A stretch of DNA of 64,000 nucleotides from Cepaea nemoralis. Its lineage: Eukaryota > Mollusca > Gastropoda > Stylommatophora > Helicidae. The position numbers were made by a program, and so were the translations under genes. Numbering within the stretch: the stretch's first letter is position 1; every line of letters starts with the position of its first letter. The notes beneath the pieces are model-generated. The model ran no database searches, was not told the origin of the DNA, and saw only the letters and a program-made list of their open reading frames with translations. The stretch covers positions 271,001 to 335,000 of the forward strand of contig JACEFZ010027774.1 in assembly GCA_014155875.1 (NCBI GenBank), in the 5' to 3' direction. Shown in pieces: positions 42,700 to 53,384 of the stretch.

Positions 42700-43802
42700 G
42701 AACCAACATCAACATCAACATTAAAATCAACATCAATATCAACATCAATATTAACATCAACATTAACACCAACATTAACACCAACATTAACATCAACATT
42801 AACATCAACATTAACATCAACATTAACATCAACATTACCATCAACATTAACATCAACATTAACATCAACATTAACATCAACATCAACAGTAACATTTACA
42901 CTAACATCAACATTAACATTTACATTAACATTAACATCAATATTAACATCAACATTAACATCAACATTAACATTAACATCAACATTACAATCAACATCAA
43001 TATCAACATCAACATCAACATTATCATCAACATCAACATTAACATTAAAATCAACATCAATATCAACATCAATATTAACATCACCAGTAACACCAACATT
43101 AACATCAACATTAACATCAACATTAACATCAACATTAACATTAACATCAACATTAACATCAACATTAACATCAACATTAACATTTACACTAACATCAACA
43201 TTAACATCAACATTAGCATTTACATTAACATCAACATCAATATTAACATCAACATTAACATCAACATTAACATTAACATCAACATTAAAATCAACATCAA
43301 TATTAACATCAACATCCACATCAACATCAACATTAACATTAAAATCAACATCAATATCAACATTAATATTAACATCAACATTAACACCAACATTAACATC
43401 AACATTAACATCAACATTAACATCAACATCAACATCAACATTAAAATCAGCATCAATATCAACATCAATATTGACATCAACATTAACACCAACATTAACA
43501 TCAACATTAACATCAACATTAACATCAACATTAACATCAACATTAACATCAACATTAACATTTACATTAACATCAACATTAACATCAACATTAACATTTA
43601 CATTAACATCAACATCAATATTAACATCAACATTAACATTAACATCAACATTAACATCAACATCAATATTAACATCAACATTAACATCAACATTAACATT
43701 AACATCAACATTAAAATCAATATCAATATCAACATCAACATTAACATTTACATTAACATCAACATCAACATTAACATTAACATCAACATCAACATCAACA
43801 GT
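42700..43802. repeat. Hexamer array (AACATC/AACATT), 1.1 kb
   Basis: About 180 hexamer units of AACATC, AACATT and variants (AATATC, AAAATC, ACCAAC). No single-base indel disrupts the 3-base frame, so the minus strand is open for 390 codons (42690-43862) as Asp-Val-Asn-Val repeats, and the other minus-strand frames give Leu-Met repeats. There is no non-repeat coding sequence of note at either end. Confidence 0.95.
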
Positions 43803-44268
43803 GTTCAAGACAACAGCTCGGGTTGAAGAACGGAGAGGCCAGAAAGGAGAAACCCACGACACATGTACTAGGAGGTATGCTAATCAACACTGAACGATAC
43901 TGACAGTCGTCTTACACTTAATGCTAGTTTGCAGAGAAGATTGGAGCACACGGATATGTCCGGGGTGTAGTGATACTAATCCGTACTGAGCTGTACTCAC
44001 CTACCGAAGGATTTTCTCTTCAGTATCGCTGATATTTACACATTCAGTACACCTGTGTGCATTGATACGGATATGAAATGTAGACCAAAAAAATTAAAAA
44101 AATAAAAACTTTGAAACTTCTAATAGTTGTGGAATTGTGGTTTCTGAGAAAAATGCAAAAAATACCATGGGCAGACAGACAAACCAACTTCCCCATTGTT
44201 GGTAGTTATTCTACAAAAGTCAAAATAAAGGTTCCTTTCGCAATTCTTAATGCACATTGGGTTTATAC
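43803..44268. other. Unassigned spacer
   Basis: No feature recognised. Confidence 0.4.
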
Positions 44269-44269
44269 T

Positions 44270-44500
44270 GTAAAACATATGTTTGTATATACCAACCGGC
44301 ACTCGGTGGGTCAAGCGGTCAGTATCACCCAGGCCGTCTTACATTCCCAAGACATGTTCTAGTACGTATTGTAGGCGGGGTTGACCAAGAAGCCCAGGCT
44401 ACTTTTAAAAACATGAATCCACCCCAGTGTGGATGGAACCTCCAGGTCAGCAGGCCGGGAGGCGGTTGTCTAGTCACCATGCTGCGGCGGTTCAGGTGAT
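44270..44500 (-). mobile_element. SINE, family F, antisense copy
   Basis: The reverse complement begins CCGCCGCAGCATGGTGACTA (A-box region), GACCTGGAGGTTCCATCCAC (B-box region), then the family body with GTCTTGGGAATGTAAGACGG and a tail with GGGTGATACTGACCGCTTGA. The same tail ends the 52.9 kb copy. Confidence 0.65.
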
Positions 44501-44564
44501 TAAATATGGATCCAAGATACTCAACGTTTGGCAAAGGATGATATGGCAGATGTGATGAAGGCCC

Positions 44565-44830
44565 TCTTTGAGAATGAGATTAATGCATACACACACACAA
44601 ACAGATGACTATCATGGTCTAGAGAGAATGCCGCAGCAAGGGTGGATAGAGAATCATGTCGGCAGTCGCCACTCAGAGGTAAAGAAGGACGGACATATCA
44701 TCAATAAGAATGCTACGGACACCATTAGTATTGTGACTCTATGCTGGCTGTTGAACATGAGTACTTAGCGCTTATTGTTATGCCCTGGGTGTAATAATGC
44801 AGGTTCTCAACTCAAATCAACGTTTGTCAT
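44565..44830 (+). mobile_element. Repeat family L, copy 3
   Basis: The plus-strand frame includes NATDTISIVTLCWLLNMS, and beyond a stop CPGCNNAGSQL, the same ending as copy 1. The end (GGTTCTCAACTCAAATCAAC) resembles the GTTGA/TCAAC tail of copy 1. Confidence 0.55.
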
Positions 44831-45228
44831 CTTTTCAATCACTTCTTTGTTCACTGCGATTGTTTCTGTCAATAGAATAAACACAAAGTCACTAACCTTC
44901 TATTCCCGGATTGTTTATCCATGTTTGTTGTCCCCAAATAATTCTTCCAGTGCTATTGATTTATTTAGTTTCTTATTGGTAGGGACTAACTTGGAATGAA
45001 CAGATTTAGCTTGAGAACTGAATTATAATTTGGCTTTATTTGAGCACACAAGACTGTGATTTTGCTGACAGAATTAATAAGTAACTTGTTGTGCCTGGTT
45101 AAATGTTTATAATTATGTTTGTTTTTGCACATCATATACACGATAAATTGCTTTGTTTGCAAATGTTATTGCTGGACATTGTTATTCTTAAGATTATCAT
45201 GCATTATTTTTATTATTATTATTATCAT
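44831..45228. other. Unassigned AT-rich spacer
   Basis: T-rich, ends in an ATT repeat (45205-45228). Nothing else recognised. Confidence 0.4.
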
Positions 45229-45239
45229 TATCGCTATCT

Positions 45240-45671
45240 TAGGGGGGATGAGTGGTCTCGAGGTATGGTGTCCGTTCTCGAGGTATGGTGTCCGCCTCCA
45301 GTGCTGGAGGTCCCGGGTTCAGACCCCGGTGAGGACAGGGATTTATTTATTTTTTTTTTAAATCCACCTGGACTTCCAGTAATAAAATGTCCCCTGGTCT
45401 CTGGGTAGTGAGATCGGACGCCCGTGTGTATTGTTGCGCTCGTAAAAGATCCCTTGGTAGTTGGAAATAGAAAAAGAGTAGCCTAACGGCGCTGCCCGGG
45501 CAAAATTTCGAGTTAAAAATCTACCCAAAGTATTTCAGGATCCTCGCCCATGCAAAGGAGCTCGTGCATTGAGCTGAGTTTCTCCAGACTCAAGTTTGAG
45601 TTAGGAGGAAAACGGAGCACTTATGGGTTAAACCGTGTGCCGTGATGTTGATCCAACGACTAAACTAAACT
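45240..45671 (+). mobile_element. SINE, family E, complete copy
   Basis: tRNA-like head with B box GGGTTCAGACCCC at about 45315, body CCTCTGGGTAGTGAGATCGG-like and GGCGCTGCCCGGGCAAAATT, tail ACTAAACTAAACTA. A 10-bp duplication with one mismatch flanks it: ATCGCTATCT (45230-45239) and ATCGTTATCT (45672-45681). The head contains a 20-bp tandem duplication (45256-45275 and 45276-45295). Confidence 0.85.
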
Positions 45672-45681
45672 ATCGTTATCT

Positions 45682-46236
45682 GTACTAATAATATACTTCT
45701 TCTTCTTTTTGTAACATTCGTTCTTTCATGTTTACACCGACACTAAATCAGTTACATATGTTACTTCTATGTTACCAGTAAAAGACTTATAGTGTGTTTA
45801 ATTTTGTCTGTCCCAATATAAAATTCCATATCTCAGTAACCAACTGAAGGAAAATGATGAGATTGGACCTATCAAAGACATATTCCTTGGGTGGGGGTAA
45901 ATATAAGACGGCATGAAAAATTTTATAACGATGCAACAGACAGTTTTCAAAATAATTGATCGTGAATGACGGCATTCATTTATAGACATACTATAGTTGC
46001 ACGTCCTTTACAGAACATCGTCATATACCCCTGCATGTTTTAACGTCTCTGATATACTAGACAGTGTTTATGCTCGTAATTTGTCATTGCTCTTTGATCG
46101 ACCGCCGCCTCATACCGTCGAAATCAACGCTAAGCGGTCTATTTCTGAATTGCCCTCGAGTCGATATGTCGGGAAATAGCGATAAGTTCCCATTTCCCCT
46201 AATTCCCAATACTACCTTGAATAAGTTAATCCATTC
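45682..46236. other. Unassigned spacer
   Basis: Short ORFs only; nothing recognised. Confidence 0.4.
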
Positions 46237-46269
46237 CATTGGCACCTTGCCGTCTTGACAGACGATAGT

Positions 46270-46732
46270 TTGTGCTTTAAAAAGGCATAATAACTTTTAC
46301 CTATGGCGGTAGCGAATGTGACTGATAAGGCCAATTTGCGCTGTAAATGTCCGTTCACAGTGGGTGCATGTGAACACGTGGTCATTTCCACCATCATGCA
46401 CCATCTTATGTCTCAAACGCTCTGTGTGTGACTTATCTGCAATAATTTTCTCCTTTGTCTTTATACCATTTCTGATGTTCGCCCTCCACGCAACACGTTC
46501 AGCGGCGACTTGCTCCTATGTGCATTATCAATGCCTGTATCAATCATGTCCCGCTTACACACATCTTTGTATCGTAGTAGAGGTCGACCCTGAGATCTCT
46601 TACCCATCTGTAATTCACCAAAAAAGATGTCCTTTGGTATTCTACCATCATCCATCCTCCTAAGATTCCTATCCATCTAAGTCTACGAAGACTGAGCATG
46701 GAATAAACTGTCACACAACCTGATCTTTCCAA
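46270..46732 (-). pseudogene. LINE X4 C-terminal region with zinc finger
   Basis: The minus strand reads MDRNLRRMDDGRIPKDIFFG, ELQMGKRSQGRPLLRYKDVC and KRDMIDTGIDN (46461-46676), then, in another frame, CTHCERTFTAQIGLISHIRY, a C2H2-like finger followed by RHR and a stop. The same tail is seen in the 18.2-18.6 kb fragment. Confidence 0.8.
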
Positions 46733-46763
46733 TACTTCAGTATTTGTGATTTTGTCTTGCCAC

Positions 46764-48330
46764 TTAATACCAAGAATTCTTCGCAGTACACCGCATATGA
46801 AAGCTGTTTAAATGTTTCTCTTGGTGTGAGTAAGTTGTCCAGGTTTCACTGCCATAAAGAAGAGTACTAAGGACACAGGCTTGATAGACAAGGACTTTTG
46901 TTTTGGCAGTAAGCTTCCTGTTCTCCCAGACTCTTTTTCTTAACCTGTTCATTGTTGTTGCTGCCTTACCAATCCGGATGTTGATTTCCTGATCTAGGGA
47001 TAATTTGCTATTTACCACTGATCCTAGATATGTAAAATGGTCTACCATCTCTAGTTCGGCGTCATTAATAAAGATTAATGGTACCCCATGTGCACCTTGT
47101 GACATAATCTGTGTCTTCTTTTTGCTAATTGTTAAACCAAATTCAGAACAAACATTGGAGAATGCAGATAGTAGACATTGCAATTCTTCCTCAGAGTGGG
47201 TCGTAACTGCAGCATCATCTGCAAAAAGCAATTCTCTGATCAGTACCCTCCTAATTTTGGTCTTGGCCTTCAATCTCTGAGCATTGTAAAGGCCGCCATC
47301 TGAGCGTGAGTGAATGTATATACCACCATCCTGATCACGAAAGGCATATTTCAGTAGAAGTGAAAAGTATATTCCAAAGAGGGTGGGAGCTAGTACACAA
47401 CCTTGCTTAACTCCACTCTTGATTTCAAATTCTTCAGAAGTTGCACCATCAAACTTGATTATACCCTTCATGCCTGTGTGGAACGATTCCACAATGGACA
47501 GAAGAGTTGGTGGGCAGCCAATCTTCTTTAGTGCCTTGAACAGACCCTCACGACTGACCAAATCAAATGCCTTTGTGAGGTCGATGAAGGCAATAAACAG
47601 TGGTTGATTCTGTTCACGGCATTTTTCTTGCATTTGTCGCAATGAGAATATCATATCAGTGGTAGACCTGTTCTGTCGAAAGCCACACTGTGATTCGGGG
47701 TAGACTTGATCTCCTAGGACTTGAAGTCTGCGCAGAACAATTCTGGCAAATACTTTTCCAACAATACACAGAAGTGAGATACCCCTATAGTTGTTGCAGT
47801 CGCTCCGATCGCCCTTGTTCTTGTACAGCGTTATGATGCTTGAATCTTTGAAATCCTGTGGGACTTGTCCTTCTCGCCAGCATAGCTCTATTAGCTGGTG
47901 GATCTGTAGAGTGAGTGTGTCTTGCCCACTCCTGATAACCTCTATTGGAATCCTCATCCTTACCTGGAGCCTTGCCAGATGCAAGTTCATTTATAGCACA
48001 CTTAACTTCTGTTATGGTGGGAAGTGTGTCCAGGTGGTCAAGAGTTGGTAGAGCCTCTATGGCGTTGAGGGCATCATCCGCTAGTTTGGTCTCACTTGAG
48101 TAAAGCTCCAAATAGTGCTCTACCCATCTGTCCATCTGCTGTTTCTTATCAGTGATGATTTCTCCAGTCAAGGTTTTCAATGGTGCACTTCTTTTGATCA
48201 CTGGACCACAGGCTTTCTTTATTCCCTTCATACATGCTTCTGATGTTTCCCTTATCACTTGCGATTTGAATGGACTCACATAACTTGATCCAATAATCAT
48301 TTGCACACTGCCTGGCAGCCTTTTGCACAT
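46764..48330 (-). pseudogene. LINE X4 reverse transcriptase domain
   Basis: The downstream ORF (46764-47990, 408 codons) holds nearly the whole RT: KDSSIITLYKNKGDRSDCNN (residues 49-67), QCGFRQNRSTTDMIF (101-115), FIDLTKAFD (motif A, 135-143), SGVKQGCVLAPTLFGIY (motif B, 192-208), LLFADDAAV (motif C, 254-262), FTYLGSVV (319-326) and LLYGSETW (377-384). The catalytic Asp of motif A and FADD of motif C are present. An upstream ORF (47785-48330) supplies the linker and runs to GKAPGKDED; a one-base insertion near 47955 separates it from the RT frame. A second frame break near 46790 detaches the C-terminal part. RT copies LINE RNA at the nicked site. Confidence 0.9.
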
Positions 48331-48517
48331 CCTTCCTAGCTTGCCTTAGCTCACTCAGAGTGTTACGCGTTAGGTCTTTCCTTGTTTCTTAAGAGAGCTT
48401 TTTCTTCTTATCAATCAAGGGCTGCAGAGTATCGCTGTTTGCCGCAAACCAGTCTTGCCTCTTATGATCCACAGTGCCGTAAACCCCTACAGCAGTTTTA
48501 TAAAGAGTTTCCTTAAT

Positions 48518-49450
48518 TTAACCCCACTTTTCATTTACTGTACAATTTTCTTGTGTATCAGTTAAAGTGTCTTCAAGTTGCTGTTGAAACTGAAAGCACT
48601 TTTCAGGATCATGAGTGTTAATAATATTAATCCTGGGGCTAGATTTGTGTTTAGCTGTGTAGATTCTCTTTGGTCTCAGTCTAACCCTTGCAACAACCAA
48701 AGAATGATCCGTATCCCTGTGGTAACTTCGAGTCAATGATATATGGTTCAGATGTTGTCTCCGTGTGATGATGAAGTCCAGCTGGTGCCGATGGCCGGAT
48801 CTTGGATGATTCCATGTGACCTTATGCATCTCTTTTGTTTTTAAAAAAGGAGTTTGTAATGCATAGGTCATTACTAGTGCAATGCTCCAGCAGCCTTTGC
48901 CCATTTTCATTCATGCGACCGATGTTGTATTTTCCAAGGCACACTGGCCATGAACTCGAGTCCTTGCCCACACAAGCATTGAAATCACCGAGCATATAAA
49001 TGTAGTCAGATTTTGGAACTGTCTTGATCACGGAGTCTAACTCCTCATAGAACGAATCCTTCACATCATCAGAGGAATCGAGTGTCGGTGCATATGCAGT
49101 AATAATGGTGGCAAACCAATAAGAGGTTGCCAAGCGCAGGGATAATAGTCTTTAATTTCCTCCTGCTGGAATTTCAATCATTCCCAGTAGCGAATTCTTC
49201 ACTGCAAAGCCCACACCATGTTGATTTTTTTCTGCCTGCCCTCTACCCTTTCCAAAAAAAGGTGTAATTGTTTTCCCTGAGTGACCCTTCCTCAGCGAGG
49301 CGAGTCTCCTGCAGGCCAGCAATATCGATGTTAAGACGATTGAGTTCGGCATCAATCACAGCCGTTTTTCTCACATCGTCAATATTGGTCAAGTCAGTGG
49401 AAAATCCTGGACACATGGTTCTCACGTTCCAGGTTGCAAGCCGTAGCTTG
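48518..49450 (-). pseudogene. LINE X4 APE-like endonuclease domain
   Basis: Pieces in order on the minus strand: RTMCPGFSTDLTNIDDVR and LNIDIAGLQETRLAEEGS (the LQETR block holds a metal-binding Glu), HGVGFAVKNSLLGMI, then IITAYAPTLDSSDDVKDSFY, IYMLGDFNACVGKDSSSW (GDFNA block), NGQRLLEHCTSNDLCITNSF, and near the end HQLDFIITRRQHL and DTDHSLVVARVRLR (catalytic D-H pair region). The domain nicks target DNA to prime reverse transcription. All major blocks survive, but at least three frame changes (near 49240, 49140 and 48840) break the ORF. Confidence 0.85.
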
Positions 49451-50137
49451 AGGTTTCTATTTTTATTTTTGTTTGTACCTGGTGCATTGGTTTTAAAGCC
49501 TGCGATTCAGATCTTGTCCTAGCCCCAAGCACCCATTGAAGCAGGCAGGCTGTGGCGGATCAGCACCAAATTGGCCGGGGGATGCCCAGCTTGAGGCGGG
49601 CGGTAGCTGATCAGTGACACCTGTAGGTGTCTCCCACCGTCAGAGGCAACGCGTGGCGCCCCATGTCTACGCCAATTGACAGGGACTTATAACCCGTAAC
49701 TGTTATTGCCTCTCCATAGCACAAAGTCTGGGCTAAATTATAGAGATCATGTGTTGATCATGCAGCATGATCCCTCACTCGGCCTGCCTAGTTCACTCCA
49801 GAGGAAAGGTAACACCCCTACATCTGGAACAAGACAAGCTGCAGAAGCTGCCGGATCAGCAAAGCAATGCTCTAACTGTCCAGCCTGTCGGAGCTTCGAT
49901 CCTAGACAAGCCGCCAACCAAGGCTTAGGGTCTGGTCTGCCCTGCCATGACATTTTGTCTTTAGCTTGCATTTCCTCGCACCAGGGTAAGGCTTGCACCC
50001 TCCCAGTTGCGCTCTTTCGCCCGAAGCCGTTGGCACAATGTGGGGTGTCGGGTTTGGTAAGCGCCGCCCAACGTTCGGCGCTAACAGAAAGCAGGTAGTA
50101 CCGTCTACTGTTATACGGTAGCTCAGTCATATCTGAC

Positions 50138-50262
50138 TAAGACCTGACGTGAAGTTAATCAACCTCTTAGGAATCCCGCAGTACCTCACAATATTCAAAA
50201 GAGATTCAATGGAAATTCTGACAAAGGCTTTTTCATAGTCTGTAAATATAAAATGATTTCAT
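50138..50262 (-). mobile_element. LINE RT motif A fragment, antisense
   Basis: The minus strand reads FIFTDYEKAFVRISIESLLN, then IVRYCGIPKRLINFTS: an RT motif A with the catalytic Asp and downstream helix. About 120 bases survive. Unrelated in frame to the adjacent LINE X4. Confidence 0.75.
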
Positions 50263-50299
50263 TTAGGTGTTCGCTCTATTATTACGCCTTATGCGTACA

Positions 50300-50536
50300 T
50301 TTAGCCTGCGTAGGATCTATCTGATCAGAGCAGGATCTATTTGGTCAGCGCAGGATTTATCTGGTCAGAGCAGGAACTATCTGGTCAGCGCAGGAACTAT
50401 CTGGTCAGCGCAGGATCTATCTGGTCAGCACATGATCAATCTGGTCAGCACAGTATCTATTTGATCTGCGCAGGATCTATCTGATCTGCGTAGGATATAT
50501 CTGGTCAGCGCAGGATCTAGCTGGTCAGCGCATGGT
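50300..50536. repeat. 20-bp minisatellite
   Basis: About 11 units of GCGCAGGATCTATCTGGTCA with substitutions and little length change. Confidence 0.93.
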
Positions 50537-50789
50537 ATATCCGTGTGCACATGACGAGATGCAACGAAATATTCCAGGCAATAAATCGTGCAATATATTG
50601 TTTATGCCTTCTTTGTTTAAATTTCTTGTTACTGTTTGCCGATGAAGGCTTGTCGCCGCAAGGTCCTTAGTTTTTCGTAGTTGTAATTATGTAAAGTAAC
50701 CTGCACTTTGTGTTTACCAAATGTTGGCTTATAGTATGGCGCAATGGCGTGTTGAACATGTTCGGCAACAACAATAAAAGTATTTAAAA

Positions 50790-51011
50790 GGCTAGAGAAT
50801 CGACTTCATTGCGCCAGGTTCTTCCCATATGGCTCGGTCTCTTTCTTTCCGAAACCGTCGCACAAAGCACGAACTCCGTAGCTCCAGCGACGAACCCCCA
50901 TAAGACTTGAAGAAAACTGCACCCGTGAACCGAACGACGTAGCCCGGGATCGAAACTACAACCTTCGCAGCGCGAGGCAGTTGATTTAACCACTTCGCCA
51001 CGGAGACTGCC
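50790..51011 (-). mobile_element. tRNA-derived SINE, family A, copy 2
   Basis: The reverse complement has A box TGGCGAAGTGGTTAAATC and a B-box-like GTTTCGATCCCGGGC, then the family A body (CGGAGTTCGTGCTTTGTGCG, GACCGAGCCATATGGGAAGA) and end CAATGAAGTCGATTCTC. Same family as 1293-1518. Confidence 0.82.
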
Positions 51012-51023
51012 AGCCTTCAACAG

Positions 51024-51336
51024 CAAACACACATAGTATTATTTGGCGCTCATAGAAGGAGAAGTAGGAAGTAGAGATTGGAGGACGCACTAGACAACAT
51101 AAAATTTGAAAGCTATAGTTACCGACAGGGATTTGAACCTGTCACCTCCAAATGACGACAGCGCTTCGCTGGAAGTACACATGTTCCTGGAGTGACGTGC
51201 TGTCATCATTTGGAGGTGACAGGTTCGAATCCTGGTCTGTAACTATAGCTTTCAACTTTTATTTCGTCTAGTGCGTCCTCTAATCTCTACTTATCTCTTC
51301 TCCTTCTATGAGCGCCAAACAATACTATGTGTGTTT
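51024..51336. repeat. 313-bp tRNA-like palindrome
   Basis: Left arm 51024-51162 and right arm 51196-51336 are inverted copies, about 140 bp each, around a loop of about 33 bases. Each arm contains a tRNA T-arm-like segment, GGGATTTGAACCT in the left and AGGTTCGAATCCT in the right, so the unit appears to be two convergent tRNA-derived sequences. Shared outer pieces are ATTTGGCGCTCATAGAAGGA and GACGCACTAGAC. It could be a foldback transposon or a head-to-head SINE dimer. Confidence 0.85.
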
Positions 51337-51560
51337 ATTTATGGACTGTCTCAGTTGCCTCAAAGGGTTGCCCAATTGATTCCAACAACAAAACTGAGCT
51401 ACGTCTCTAACCCTAATTCACGAGACAGCTGTCACCTGACACTACAGGCCAGGCCAGAACCTTGGTGTGGCCTCGTTTATGTGTTCAGGGTCTCCCCCAG
51501 AATTACCATACGCCCAGACATAATGGGGCTTGCAGAAGTGTAGTGACTAGACGTTTATCT
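51337..51560. other. Unassigned spacer
   Basis: No feature recognised. Confidence 0.4.
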
Positions 51561-51569
51561 ACCCACCCC

Positions 51570-52000
51570 GTGTCGTGGCTTCGAAATGTATTCCGGGCGG
51601 TATTTTTTTTTTTTTAAAAATTCAGTTGGACTCATTGTTAGAATTTAATTGCATATCCTTTACATGGTGGGTAGCGGGGAAGGGGGTACCCCCTATCAAA
51701 GGAGAAGTAAGGTGCCTCCTTCCCTCCGCTAGTCCACGGGACACCCTTGGGCAAGGTGAAGTACCCGCTTAGCCACCCCCCCCCCCCCCCCCCCACAGGG
51801 TAACGTGAAGCCATGGGAGCAGGTGGTAGATTTGACTTGGGAGCAGCCGACAGATAGTTGTTGGTTATGGTTTCAAGTCAGTGACTGTGGACAGAGGATC
51901 TCTCAATTGAGACAATGGCTACGGTCATCCGTATGGTCACTGTCAGAAAGGAAGAATGGTAGACTTCCCTCCTTATTGATTCCGGGGCAGAAGAGGCTCG
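51570..52000 (+). repeat. Interspersed repeat family I, copy 1, with C-run
   Basis: ACCCGCTTAGCCACCCCC leads into a C-run (51777-51795), then TAACGTGAAGCCATGGGAGC, GAGCAGCCGACAGATAGTTG and GAGACAATGGCTACGGTCAT. The portion after the run is shared with 53.2-53.35 kb. At 51649-51664, GCATATCCTTTACA resembles a family B end in reverse. Confidence 0.6.
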
Positions 52001-52224
52001 TCAGCCTTTGTTGGTATCTCTTCTAAGAGAGGTAACTGTACATCCCAAACCTCCGCTGCCTTGCGGGTATACCCATATGGGAAAGGCTTCGGGAGTAAAC
52101 CCTGAGGACAAATCCAGAGATGGAGTCCCTAAGGCAGTTCCATGTTGTAAACAACATAGTTCTAGCCACTACGCAACCACGGGTCCCGAAAAATAGATGT
52201 CTAGCACAACATACCTGAGTCGTT

Positions 52225-52500
52225 ACGGCGTGTAAAAATGTCCATTCATCATCATCAGCTTCCACTTTTGCCGACAAGCGGCGTGGGGAGGAATAATTGG
52301 CGTTCCAGCCCCCGATGGCTAGCACTGGATAGTGTCATTTCGTGTGATTGCACAGTGTCTTTCATGTCGTCAATTCATTCTCCTCTTGGGCGTCCTCTTG
52401 CTCTCGTCGCAGATGATCTTTGATGCAGGGCCAGTGCTGGTAGTTGATGGTGTTGCATTCTAACGAGATGGCCGAACCATTTGATATTAGACACAAATGT
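52225..52500 (-). mobile_element. LINE C-terminal fragment (type X7), antisense
   Basis: The minus strand contains SNGSAISLECNTINYQHWPC (decayed WFGHxxRM region) and an RARGRPRGE-like block. No catalytic motif. Bounded by unassigned sequence. Confidence 0.5.
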
Positions 52501-52607
52501 CCATTCCCTGTGCTAAATAAGTACCTGGACGTTAGGCTGTCGTTTAGGACATGTCCTCCCTATAACCACCGACTGACTCACCAGTCTGCAGCACATATAT
52601 CATGAAG

Positions 52608-52672
52608 ACTATTTTATTTATTTATTTATGTATTTATGTATTTATTTATGTATTTATTTATTTATTTATTTA
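52608..52672. repeat. TTTA microsatellite
   Basis: TTTA/TATTTATG units. Confidence 0.93.
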
Positions 52673-52675
52673 CTG

Positions 52676-52835
52676 GAGTTTTCTCGCTCGCTTTGATCCA
52701 AGCGTATTCTATACAAGTTCTACTACTCCTAGTGCACTGATTTGATGTTTGCGTATGGATTAGCTTTCACAAGTACCAGTGCACCGCGCCATCAGGCTAA
52801 CCCACTCCGACTTCTGGGGTATCATTAAGACTTGC
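52676..52835 (-). mobile_element. SINE, family D, antisense fragment
   Basis: TTTTCTCGCTCGCTTTGATC, GATTAGCTTTCACAAGTACC, CATCAGGCTAACCCACTCCG match the family D body in reverse. Headless. Confidence 0.7.
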
Positions 52836-52884
52836 GCTGGTGTATGTGATCCCCTCAGCAACCTGTACTCGGTGTATGGTGCCA

Positions 52885-53105
52885 CACCCACATTTTTGTA
52901 AACCAATCGGTACTATGTGGGTCATGTGGTCAGTATCACCCCGGCCACCTCTATTTCCCAGAGAATTTCCTGGCACTCCAGAATCGCCTTACGTGCCGAG
53001 GTCAATTTTAAAACTCCCCAATTATGCGGATTCGAGCCCATGATTAACGGATCAGCATGCGCGCGCCTAGCCGTGGCTTTACCGTAGCGCCCAGTTCCAT
53101 CCATG
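52885..53105 (-). mobile_element. SINE, family F, antisense copy
   Basis: The reverse complement has head GGGCGCTACGGTAAAGCCAC, ATGGGCTCGAATCCGCATAA (B box), body TTTTAAAATTGACCTCGGCA, GGAAATTCTCTGGGAAATAG and tail GGCCGGGGTGATACTGACC. Most complete family F copy in the window. Confidence 0.72.
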
Positions 53106-53159
53106 GCCTCTCGATGTTATTCATCTCTGTCTTTAATTATCTTATTAATTTGGAATAAG

Positions 53160-53384
53160 CGTTTAGCCCCCCCCCCCCCCAACCGCCACCCCCCTTCCCG
53201 ATCAGGGTTACGTGAAGCCATGGGTGCAGGAGGTTGATGAAGCTGAGAGCAGCCGACAGATAGTTGTAGGTTATGGTCTCTAATTTCACGACGGTAGGCA
53301 GTTTTTGTGTGTGGAGACAATGGCTACGGTCATTGACCTATATGGTCACTGCCAAGAAGGAAAGCAAACTACCTTCTTTACAGA
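53160..53384 (+). repeat. Interspersed repeat family I, copy 2, with C-run
   Basis: GCGTTTAGCC and a C-run (53166-53180), then TTACGTGAAGCCATGGGTGC, GAGCAGCCGACAGATAGTTG, GAGACAATGGCTACGGTCAT and TATGGTCACTGCCAAGAAGG. Collinear with copy 1. Confidence 0.65.

Larger units (their letters stand above)
46237..50130 (-). mobile_element. Near-complete APE-type LINE (type X4)
   Basis: The minus strand carries, in order, a 5' region (50130-49450), an endonuclease (49450-48518), a linker and RT (48330-46764), a post-RT region (46732-46461) and a C2H2-like finger (about 46430-46290). The 3' end is a short hairpin, CGTCTGTCAAGACG, followed by AATGG repeats at 46237. About 3.9 kb, close to a complete element, but ORFs are broken by a handful of frameshifts. 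The 5' region includes a 127-codon frame (49747-50130) with no recognised domain, part of which is shared with fragments at 27.6 and 37.9 kb. Confidence 0.88.

Noticed and set aside
47005..48051. Plus-strand ORFs of 74-91 codons
   Set aside because: They lie opposite the LINE X4 RT, whose minus-strand frame carries all RT motifs.
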